64,000 nucleotides of DNA from Raffaelea ambrosiae (Eukaryota; Ascomycota; Sordariomycetes; Ophiostomatales; Ophiostomataceae). The DNA lies in the NCBI GenBank assembly GCA_002778195.1, contig PCDI01000002.1, positions 2,741,234 through 2,805,233 on the forward strand, read 5' to 3'. The position numbers were made by a program, and so were the translations under genes. The notes beneath the pieces are model-generated. The model saw only the letters and a program-made list of their open reading frames with translations, searched no databases and had not been told where the DNA came from. Position 1 is the first letter of the stretch. Every line of letters begins with the position of its first letter. Positions 54,985 through 64,000 of the stretch are shown piece by piece.

Positions 54985-56070
54985 ATGGGCAAATCGTGAG
55001 TAGCATTTCCGCGGGAGAGACATGGGGAGACCTCTGCATCCCTCTTTTATTTTTCCGCCTTGGTCACAGTCTCTAGCGTGTTGTGTGCTATGCGCTGTGT
55101 GCTATGCGCTGTGTGCTATGCGCTATGCGCCGCGGTCTGTGTGAGCCGTGGTCTGTGAGCTGGTCTGCCAGCTTGCTGAACTGGCTCTCGCTCAGGCGAC
55201 TTTCGCATTCTCTACCTTCTTGCAGCCTTTTTTGTTCTTTTTTTTTTCCGCTTGTGCCGTTTGCCGCCAATGCTAATCCTGGCTTCTCTCAACTTTCTAG
55301 TCAGTCAAAGCTCTCCCAGGAGCAGCTGGTAGAGCTGCAGAAGTCGACACATTTCGACAAGAAGGAGCTGCAGCAATGGTACAAGGGTGCGTTTTTCGGC
55401 CTCCCTTCCGTCGCGGGGCCTTTGTTTGAATATTGGTATTTTTTTATTTTTTTTTATTTTTTGGCTGTGCTCTGACAACCTGCCCAGGCTTCCTCAAGGA
55501 CTGCCCATCGGGCATGCTCACCAAGGAGGAGTTCCAAAAGATCTACCGCCAGTTCTTCCCCTTTGGCGACCCGTCTAGTTTCGCCGACTACGTCTTCAAC
55601 GTCTTCGACAGCGACAAGTCCGGCACCATCGAGTTCAAGGAGTTCATCTGCGCTTTAAGCGTCACCAGCCGCGGCAAGATGGAGGACAAGCTCGACTGGG
55701 CCTTCCAGCTCTACGACATTGACGGCGACGGCAAGATCAGCTATGACGAGATGCTCAAGATTGTCGAGGCAATCTATAAGATGGTGGGTCGCCCCTGGAG
55801 CCTGGTGTTCATGTCTCACTTCTTCTCCTTTTCTTATTCATTGTGCAATTTGCCCTCACTTTTTGTCTTATCTCACTAACACCTCCTTAGGTCGGTTCCA
55901 TGGTTAAGCTCCCTGAGGACGAGGACACACCCGAGAAGCGCGTCAAGAAGATCTTCAAGATGATGGACAAGGACGAGAACGGCAGCCTAGATATGAATGA
56001 GTTCAAGGAGGGCAGCAAGCGGGACGAAACCATTGTGTCGGCCCTCTCTCTGTACGACGGATTGGTCTAG
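54985..56070 (+). CDS. NCS1: Neuronal calcium sensor 1 / frequenin homologue
   Basis: Four exons: 54985-54995 (11 nt), 55301-55386, 55488-55783 and 55891-56070, giving exactly 190 aa, the standard NCS-1 length. The spliced N-terminus MGKSQSKLSQEQL is a myristoylation signal (Gly2). EF-hand 1 is degenerate (KDCPSGMLTKEE). EF2 (DSDKSGTIEFKE), EF3 (DIDGDGKISYDE) and EF4 (DKDENGSLDMNE) keep their calcium ligands. All introns have canonical ends and TGCTAAT, TCTGAC or CACTAAC branch sites. In fungi NCS-1 binds and activates phosphatidylinositol 4-kinase (Pik1) and affects calcium tolerance and growth. Intron 1 (305 nt) contains a tandem repeat. Confidence 0.96.
55084..55130 (+). repeat. Tandem repeat in NCS-1 intron 1
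   Basis: About three copies of the 14-nt unit GTGTGCTATGCGCT, within the first intron. Confidence 0.85.
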
Positions 56071-57337
56071 ATTCGTCTATGACACGGGAGCATGAATGTG
56101 TGTGTGCGCGCGTATGGCAGGGAAGAAGGAACAAGACGATGGGGAAAGGGAACGTTTGGCCGTTGGGGTTTCTTCAAGTGTCTTTTTTTCAGTCATTTTT
56201 TTTTAAAATGAGTCGATCTGCGATCTGCGATCTGTGATCTATGATCTGTTTACTGTTTACTGTTTTTTGTGTTCGTGTGGTCCCTTTTTTATTCCCTTTT
56301 TTTGTACTCTCTGTGTTCTATCGTCTTTTTTTTTTTTTTCAAACAACCATTTTCTACGTGTCAAATGCCAACAATATCCTGGGTTAGTAGTGGCTTACTC
56401 GATCTCCTTGCCTCTTACACTTTTCGCGGTGTCAGGCCAGGAACCCAAGCGTTTTGTCATCTAGGCTTGGCTTTATTACACCTCTAGAGGGAGGCAGTGC
56501 TCTTGTACAATAGCCAAGACAATTGACCTGACAGAAAAGGGAGTTACTACAGTCGATTACAGAAGGTGGCGGAACCACAAAGATGCAGAAAATATGTATA
56601 CCAAGAAAATACAAGATCGCTTGCAAAGACGTAAGCAAGCTACGACTGGCTAGTATGGAGACAATCTTCGCCAATGGCCGCAGCAGGCTCACACAAGCAA
56701 GTCTCACCAGTGTGACTCGACTGTACGTCTACCAAGTCTTCTAACCAAGTATGGTTCATACTTATATCGTATTCTTTGTTATCTTGGCCAAATGATTTTA
56801 TTGCTCCTCATCCGTACCTCAACTGTGTATGAGGAGCGACACACACAGACGGAGTTTGCGCCAACCCGGGTAATCCTTCAGAAATTGCTTGAGGGTGTAT
56901 GTAGAACAAGAAAAGAGAAAAAATGACAGAAAAAAATGTCGAGAATTACACCGTCAAACGCAGAGAGGTAGTAGAGAAAAACGATTGCCCGTAAACGAAT
57001 GGAGAAAGAGGGAAGATCTCGTGGGTTTGAAACAAGAACAGCAGGAAGCCTAACAGCAAAACACAAAAAGAAGACGCAAAAAAAGTCGCAATCCAACCAA
57101 GGCGAACAACCAAAAACAAACAAAAACCATGCCAAGCAAGCAGGGAAGAGACAAAAATCATATCAAAATCGACAGACGCAGCAGGCTCCAGAAAGAGCGC
57201 AACACTGCTGCAAACTGCCAAGGGGCGCCAAGTGCTGCCATTCAATGGAACGTCCCACAGGGAAACTCGGTCCCCCTTTCCTGTGCTTCTGCATTTCTGC
57301 AATTCTGCGCGGGTTTGGGGGTTTATTTTTTCCATCT
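56071..57337. other. Convergent intergenic region (1.27 kb)
   Basis: 3' flanks of NCS-1 (+) and the acyl-CoA synthetase (-). It contains a 7-nt repeat (GATCTGC) at 56214-56249 and T-runs. No coding signal. Confidence 0.55.
56214..56249. repeat. 7-nt tandem repeat (GATCTGC)
   Basis: Five imperfect copies, non-coding, in the 3' flank of NCS-1. Confidence 0.8.
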
Positions 57338-59622
57338 TTAGCCAGATGCCGCATACACCTCATTGACGTCCTTCTGGAACTTGTGGAGGATCCCGCGACG
57401 GTTGAGCTTTTGTGCCGCCGTTACAAGGCCCTGTTACATTCGTGTTAGTACGTGCCCTGAACATGTTTCGTCCCAACTGCTTATCATCCCATGGGGTATC
57501 ACTAACATTCTGTGGGGTCCACTCCTCGTCTGACAAGACCACTCCCTCAATGATCTCAATGCCCGAGAGGCCACCCTGCCGGCCAGCGGCCTGCATCTCT
57601 TTAAGCACAGCAGCCTGCAGCTTCTTGTCGTGCACCAGCTCCTCGATGGTACCACCGGTGGCGCCGATGTTGCTGGCGAGCTTCTTCAGGGCAGGCTCGG
57701 CGGGGACGATAATGGCAATGGGCTTGGTCCGCTGGTTATCAGCGTAGCAGCAAATGTTGGCAACGACGGTGGCAGAGCGGTAGACGGACTCGAGCTTCTC
57801 CAGCGCAATGTACTCGCCATTGAGCGTCTTGATCAGGTTCTTCTTGCGGTCGATCAGCTTCAGATGGCCGTTCTGGTCCCACTCGCCAATGTCGCCCGTC
57901 TTGAACCAGCCGTCGGCCGTGCAGGACTCGGCCGTCTCCTTCGGGTTGTCATAGTAGCCATCCATGACGCTGGGGCCGCGGATCCACACCTCGCCCTGCG
58001 GGTTCGGCTTGTTTGTAGAATAATAGCCGGCGTCAGGGAAGTCCACCAGCTTGGCTTCGGCCGAAGCGGGCATGCCGCCCAGCGCACCAACGGTCCACTC
58101 GGACGGGTTCTGCAAGACGCCCATGGCGGTGGTCTCAGTCAAGCCATAGCCGCCAATCATGGGGCAGATGGCCATGGAGATGAAGTGCTGAGTCTCTTTG
58201 GAGATGGGACCTCCGCCGTTCAGGGTGATCTTGAGGCGGCCACCAGTGGCTTCCTTGATCTTCTTGAAGACAACGGCATCCAGGACACCAGAGCCCGGAA
58301 GACCCATGCTCATCAGGTTGGACTTGGCCCACATGGCGCCCCAGAAAAGACCACGCACGATGGGACTGCTGTCATGAACCTTGGAAACGATACCCTTCTT
58401 GACCATCTCCCACACAGCGGGGACGCCAACCAGGACACTCGGGCAGAATTCGCGGATGTCGCCTTTGCAGTTTCGGACTGACGTGTCGGACAGGGTCTTG
58501 GGGTTGCCGTAGCCCATGGTGGCGCCCCAGTACAGAGCAGCGTTCTCGAAGACGAACTCGAGAATATGGGCGGCGGGGAGGTAGGTAAGCAGGCCGTCTC
58601 CAGGGCCAATGTATGGCTGCACAACGACACTGACACCGGCCACTAGGTTGGGAGGAGATATGTTAGCAAAATGGGCCCGGCAGAGCCTGTGGCAGGTATC
58701 TTGCGCCGAAAGGGCAAACGAGGTCCTTTTGGCAGGGGGGAAGAGAGGGGGGGGGNGGGTTCATACCTGCAGCAACGACGTTCCTGTGCTTCAGCGGCAC
58801 GCCCTTCGGCGTGCCCGTAGAGCCAGAGGTGTACATGATGCAGCACAAATCCTCCGGGTCTGGCAGGACAGGGTCGATGGGGTTCTCCTGGCCGAGCTTG
58901 ACCAGGTCCTCAAAGTTGAGAACTGTGATGTGGGGGAAGGCGGTCTTGAGGCTGTCAATGTGCTCCTGCTTGGCCTGGTTCTGGCTGTTCCAGATGACGT
59001 AGTTGATCTCGGTGGCGTCCTTGAGGACGTTGGTGAGGATGGGCAGCAGGTGGGGGTCGAGGAAGATAGCCCGGGCCTTGGTGGCAACCATGGAGTGCCG
59101 CAGGCCCTCCTGGCCGAGCGTGTCGTACGCAGTGACGATGGGCATAGACTGGGAAGCGGCGCCGTGCGACATACTCAGCCAGTTGGCGCTGGTGGCGGCA
59201 AAGATGTGCAGGCGGTCGCCGGCGATCATGCCGAGCTTGCGCAGACCAGCTCCGATCTGGTGGATGCGGCCAAGGTACTGGTCGTAGGTGATGTACTCAT
59301 AGCCGCTGAGCTCAAAGTACGTCCACTGCTTGTCGACCATGCGCTCCTCGCCGTCGACGATCTTCTTGACCTTCTTGGTCTCCTGGTGGGTGCGCAGCAG
59401 GCGCCGCGAGCCCATGCAGTTGGAGGTGCTGTACTTCTTGACGGAGACGGCGACGAGCTCGTAGACGGTGGACACATCGGGCTGGGGCCGGGCGATGATC
59501 TCGGGGATCGACTGGGGAATGCGGCGAATGGGCGTCTCGCCCTCAATCTTCTTCTGGCCGGGCACCTCGACGGTGAAGGGCGGCTTTGACGAGAGCCGCG
59601 GGGGTGGCGTCGGGAGGACCAT
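57338..59622 (-). CDS. Long-chain acyl-CoA synthetase, FAA1/FAA4 type
   Basis: Three exons: 59622-58767, 58642-57507 and 57430-57338, giving 694 aa. Intron 1 (124 nt, GTATGA, TTGCTAAC, CCTAG) includes one ambiguous base at 58756. Intron 2 (76 nt) has GTTAGT, GTACTAAC and AACAG. The AMP-binding motif YTSGSTGTPKGV lies at about residue 263-274. The FACS signature region DGWFKTGDIGEWDQNGHLK and the DRKKNLIK motif follow, and the last exon encodes GLVTAAQKLNRRGIL and VNEVYAASG. Length and motif order match yeast Faa1/Faa4, which activate C12-C18 fatty acids to acyl-CoA for lipid synthesis, beta-oxidation and protein acylation. No peroxisomal targeting tripeptide ends the protein, so a cytosolic or ER/lipid-droplet pool is more likely than peroxisomal. 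Confidence 0.94.
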
Positions 59623-62600
59623 GTTGGCTGGGTTCTGGAAGTCCGGAGTGTCGTGTGGTTTTTGTGGTTTTGTATTTTTGTGTAGTTTCTTGGTCGTCTG
59701 TTTTGCTGCTGCAACGGGTATGGCCTGTGGGATTGTACTCGTGGAACTCTGGCTGCCTGCGTCCTATGCAAGGGAGACCAGGCTGGCTGTTATGCTTAAT
59801 GGTTCAGCTCCGAAAGGATGCAGAAGCGCTTATGATCTGTCGGCAGTTGGATGAGATTGGTGGGAGATCGTGCGGGGAGAAGTGCAGAAATCACAGCCGG
59901 GAAGGGGGTGGGAAACAGAGACGTAGAGAGAGAGGAGTACAGAAAAGAAGAGAACAAAGAGTAGAGGAAAGAGTAGAGGAAAGAGCAGAGGAAAGAGGAA
60001 AGGAGCAGAAAAGGAGCAGGAAAAGAAAAAAAAAGAGGCACAGAAAAGGCAGAAGGATGACGAAATAACGAAAGCAACAGGGGCGGAGTCGAAATAGCAA
60101 TTAATAGTAAAACGGCGAAGCCAGTCGGGAGTGACGGAGCGCCAGCTAGCAGCAGGGCTTGTAAAAGTCAGAACGAGCTCTTGGTCCTTTGGTCCTTTGG
60201 TCCTTTGGTTCTGGCTAGAGTTCTTCTGCTCGCAGGAGTGGAACCTACGACGTTGCAATGCAGTTGTCAGGGGCAGCAGGAAGGGCGACAGCGCGGGCAG
60301 GGGTGGCTAAGCAGGATGAAACGAGAGAGCCGTTGTTGGTGCAGGTAAGGGGGGCAGAAGAGACAAAGAACAGACGAGAAGCAGAGAGAGGCGAGAGAAA
60401 GAGGCAGAGAAAGAGGCAGAAGAAGAGGCAGAAAAAAGGCCAAAAGAAGTGGAGGCGGGGATTCCAGGACACCGGCCGGCTTAAAGAAGAGCCAGGCAGG
60501 GAAAACAACAGAAGCAAGAGAGGCGACCTGGCGAGCAGGGAAGGAGGGCAAAGGAGGGTGCGAGTGCGGAAGGCGCGATCCACCAAAGACACCAGCGAGG
60601 GCAACAGCGAGTCCAGTGCCACCGAGCGGAAGGAACGCCCAGCAGAGCTTGCACACACCAAGTGGACAAGAAGGAGGGGGCTTGCTGGCCCGAGCTTCCT
60701 GCCGGTCTCTCTCCTTCCCAAGCCAGACAGCTGGCCAGCATCGCAGGCCTATGACGAAGGCCGGCAAGCGATCGGCCACTCACAGTTGTCACAAGAAAGA
60801 GACGCCCAGCACAAGCACCCAACAAAAAAAAAAAAAAAAACGTGCGGAGAAGCAGCATTAGCGCCGAAGTGGAGAGGGGAGATTCGGTCATTAGCGCACT
60901 TTGGGCGGGCCAGTGTACTCGTAGGCACATTGTACGCAGTGCTATGTAAATTATGGAATGGCTGGCGGCAGCGTGGCAGCCAAGAGCGCCCAACAGCACT
61001 GTGCGCCTGATGCGAGTCTGGAGAGGGGGTGTCTCGGCCTGTCTAGGCAATAATATCCAATATTTGACACCAGAAAGAGAAGAGAAGAGGAGAGGAGGCG
61101 CCGGCCAAGAGACGACGGGTGAGGGAGTGTCTTGGTCACAGCACGGTTGCCCAGAAAGGCCAGACCAGCTGGCCCCAGTTGGCCAGGTCAGGTCTGGGTC
61201 TGTCTCCACACGTTTCAGGAAAGAAACGCCTTATCGATACTCGCAGTGTAAGATACGCTGTGAAAAGTACCATGTACGGACGGCCTTGTGCTTGATGCTC
61301 CGTGGTCAGACTGCTTATGTTTTTTTTTTTGTTTAGAAATATGGGACTCGAAACTGCACCGCGAGGTCCTAGCAGGCAGGAGCGGGCACGCGCGAGCGGT
61401 AAGCAAAGAGTGAAGAGAGCGTGTAGTTACTATGTAAGATATACGTAGTGACTACTTGTACTCATTACTCGCAGCCAAGATACATGTACTTGTAAGCTCT
61501 GGTGGAAAAAAGGGACCGTGGCCCGCTAGCCGCCTCTGCCTAATTTTTTGTTGGGAGATCGCCGCTTGTACACGCCGTCTGTTGTGTCAGCTGCTGGCTG
61601 CCCGTTGCGCAGGGAAATCAAGGACGTGGCCACATGTCAGGCATCGCCTGGCCTCGCGCTTCACAGCCTTCCCACTGTCGTCGCCGGCAGGCCTCTGGCA
61701 GGCAGTGCAGGGCCCTGTCGATGGCCCGGCCGGTACTTTGCTGGCCATTTCGCGCTTGGCAAACGTTGGGGAAGCCTAGATAAGATTTGGTGTAGTGTGG
61801 GGCTCCGGCAAGAGCGCTGCAGGGAATGGAGAAAGGGTGGTGCGTGCTTCCGCTCGGAGAGACTGCCGTGTCAGCTGGCATGTGACCCTGCACGTGGCTC
61901 CGAGGTCTGAGCTTGTGGTCGGCGATTTTTGCTGGGGAAACCGCCTTCTGGTGGGAACATTGGGGATATTGGTGAACCTCACTCGCATCTCGATTCCCTC
62001 GCAGGCCAACGTACTCGTACTGGAATGGGCCCCCGCCGCCACAACATGGGCTCGGCTCCGTCGCAATAACCTTAATATTTGCAGGACGCGGACTGTCTCC
62101 AGGTCGTACCACAGCGAGCTCCACTGCCTGACCCTGGTTTCTATTTTGCTTCTCGGCCGGAATCCCCCATCCAAGCTAATAGCTCTGTTAGAGCTACTTG
62201 CCTCGTCCGTCTGACTCTGGCCTTGGGGACCGGGGGGAAGACCCGCACGGAGAATCACGCGACAACGTGGACAGGCTGGCGCTGGACCCGCGATCCCTCC
62301 CCATTCTTTTCTGTTTTGTCCTGCTGGGACGAGGATAAAAGGGCAGCTCCACTGAGGGCCTGCCGTTTCGTACCCGTCTTCCCTTGCATATATCTACCAG
62401 CACGCAGCAGTACGGAGCATGGAACGCCAGGGTCGCTTGGACTATTAGCTAGTCCCATAGCACGGAAAGAAGGGTTGGGCTGGGCTCCTTGCCAGGTGGC
62501 TGCCAGAGGGTCCTCGGCTAGAGTACCACACTAAGAAAGGCAGGAGAAACGAGAAAAAGAAAAAAAAGAGAAAAAAAGCACCAATCCAGACAAGACAGCC

Positions 62601-62626
62601 AGTCAGACCGTCAGACAGCCACAGCA
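59623..62626. other. Divergent intergenic region (3.0 kb)
   Basis: Upstream of FAA (-) and RKM5 (+). From 59900 to 60700 the plus strand is purine-rich with 8-12-nt repeats (59960-60000, 60188-60214, 60388-60436), probably the pyrimidine-rich leader of FAA. TAC/GTAC motifs lie at 61425-61495. A long ORF at 60258-61010 is Lys/Arg/Glu repeat sequence without family features. Confidence 0.5.
60188..60214. repeat. 8-nt tandem repeat (TTTGGTCC)
   Basis: About three and a half copies in the FAA upstream region, non-coding. Confidence 0.8.
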
Positions 62627-64000
62627 ATGCCCGCGGCTCTCGATCAGCTACTGGCCTGCCTTGGGTCGGAGGTCGACGATCCTGACGAAGGTGACTACTG
62701 ACACCCTCCACCACACACCCCCCCTGCATGGCATCCTGCACACCATCCATCCTTCAACACCTACCTCTTTTGCATAAAGTACAGTAGTTGGTATTACATG
62801 CATCTTGAGATACCCCCCCCCCCCCCCCGGTCCCCTTTTGCCTGCTTTTCCTTCCCTCCAATCAGATATCTTGAAAGACAGAAAAGTCGACAAGGAAAAG
62901 TAAAGAAAATACTCCTGACAGCATCTTTTTTTCCCCTTCGCTCTCCCATAAACAGAAACGTTTATTCTTTTTGCCCATGAACGTCCACTCGCACAGAATC
63001 TCGGCTTTGTCGACGCCCATGCCACCACCCTCGACCTCACCGTGGCTGGCCGCGACCTGGTCATCCACCAATCCCCTGGCGTCCTGACATCGAGCCGTCC
63101 TGGAGGCACAACTGGAGCAGGTGAATATCGGCCGCACCCCCCTGGTGGCTGCAACTGGGTGGCCAATGGCAACGAGAACATATTTTTATCAACTAATCTG
63201 GACAAAACAGTCTTATGGAAAATCACCCCTGCCGTGGCCGAGTGGCTTGCCAATCCGGGCAACATCTTGTTCAGGGGCGCGGTCAGCAGCAGCAGCAGCA
63301 GCAACAGCAACAGTCGTCGTCGCGGCGGTGACCCTGGTAATCAAGCTGGCCACGACGACGCTGACAGGACTGCTGCTGACGGCAGCAATGGTGGTGGCGG
63401 ACCCCCACCACCCCCCCTTCTTGGGCCGCATTCGGCGGTCCTCGAGCTTGGCTGCGGCATCTCGGGTGTCATCGGGCTCGTTCTGACCGGCAAGGGCAGC
63501 AGCAGCAGCAGCAGCAATAGCAATAGCAATAGCAACAGCAGGAGCAACAGCAGGAGCAAATCGTCGACAGGCAGAGCCTCTAAACGGAGCCATGGCAAGG
63601 CGTCTCTCCACGGCCAGAGCCATGCTGAGCGTCATCACGACCATCATACCCACAACAACACAGTGGGCCGCTATGTCCTCACGGACCAGCCCTACGTGGC
63701 TAAGTTGGTCCAGACCAATCTCGAAGAGAACGGTGGCGTCTTGGTCGGGGTGACAGCAACTAGCTCTGCCGATCACCGGAACAACAAGAAACGATCGAGT
63801 GCTGCGAGTGGAGCATCCGCATCATCATCAGTGCCATCATCGTCGTCACCGTCGGCCATCTTCTTTCGACCTCTGGACTGGGAGACGGACGAAGTCACGC
63901 CGGCCCTTCTCCTGTCCGAAGCCGAGCAGCTGGACCACCAACAAAGCCACGGATCCCACCATCATCATCATCACCACCACCCCAGTCCCGACCGCTCATC
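62627..64000 (+). CDS. RKM5: RKM5-like ribosomal lysine methyltransferase (partial, cut by window end)
   Basis: Exons: 62627-62690, 62956-63120 and 63211 to the window edge. Splicing gives DPDEETFILFAHERPLAQNL, then LTSSRPGGTTGA joined to VLWKITPAVAEWL; all junctions are phase 1 with GTGACT/AACAG and GTGAAT/AACAG ends. The seven-beta-strand methyltransferase motif I (VLELGCGISGVIG) follows a Ser/Asn/Gly insertion. VLTDQPYVAKLVQTNLEEN and FFRPLDWETDEV are the RKM5/METTL21-type blocks. RKM5 monomethylates a lysine of ribosomal protein L1 in yeast. Low-complexity insertions (Ser/Asn/Arg repeats, poly-His) enlarge the protein. The C-terminus lies outside the window. Intron 1 (265 nt) carries a C-run at about 62813-62828. 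Confidence 0.82.

Noticed and set aside
19266..60214. Short tandem repeats as CRISPR arrays
   Set aside because: Units are 7-18 nt without unique spacers, in a eukaryotic genome.
60258..61010. 250-codon plus-strand ORF
   Set aside because: Made of Lys/Arg/Glu repeats from purine-rich DNA with 12-nt repeats; no domain or codon bias.

Overview
This window looks like nuclear DNA of a filamentous ascomycete (Pezizomycotina). The signs are short GT-AG introns of about 75-170 nt with CTAAC or CTGAC branch sites, GC-rich coding exons, an AreB/ASD4-type GATA factor, a Zn(II)2Cys6 regulator, a QUTR/qa-1S-type quinate repressor, and long intergenic spaces rich in microsatellites. A Sordariomycete is likely; an Ophiostomatales or Sporothrix-like genome is only a guess. 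No virus, plasmid, CRISPR array or intact transposon was seen.

Layout, left to right. (1) 1-14.6 kb: a mitochondrial K+/H+ exchange-related protein (-), an SRF1-like phospholipase D regulator (+), a GATA factor (-), the ribosome-assembly factor KRR1 (+) and a zinc-independent MDR oxidoreductase (-). (2) 17-22 kb: an intronless YeeE/YedE thiosulfate-type transporter (+), a RidA-family protein (-) and a four-exon Zn2Cys6 transcription factor (-). (3) 22.9-23.4 kb: three identical tRNA-Asp(GTC) genes (-) interrupted by a 105-base assembly gap. (4) 24.5-29.6 kb: a quinate-pathway repressor (+) and an unrecognised 228-residue protein (-). (5) 33-52 kb: a dense housekeeping block, with a CID1-family nucleotidyltransferase (-) divergent from TFIIF alpha (+), BUD13/CWC26 (-), a PRS5-like PRPP synthetase subunit (-) divergent from an asteroid/XPG-like nuclease (+), then CDC45 (+). 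(6) 55-64 kb: neuronal calcium sensor NCS-1/frequenin (+), long-chain acyl-CoA synthetase FAA1/4 (-), and an RKM5-like lysine methyltransferase (+) cut by the window end.

The genes do not form an operon or a recognisable biosynthetic cluster. Most are housekeeping functions: transcription initiation, splicing, ribosome assembly, replication, nucleotide supply and lipid activation. I rebuilt gene models by hand from splice signals, reading phase and family motifs, and give exon limits for each.

The most unusual item is the nucleotidyltransferase at 33334-36882. About 490 residues separate its DxD motif from the third catalytic Asp, and that insertion holds two related helical segments that resemble retroelement Gag capsid in pattern. 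Other points of interest are the catalytically degenerate quinate repressor, the fungal YeeE-type transporter that keeps three cysteines, a 36-bp-arm inverted repeat at 32.0-32.2 kb, and a dispersed TACATAGTA-type motif found in many intergenic spaces.
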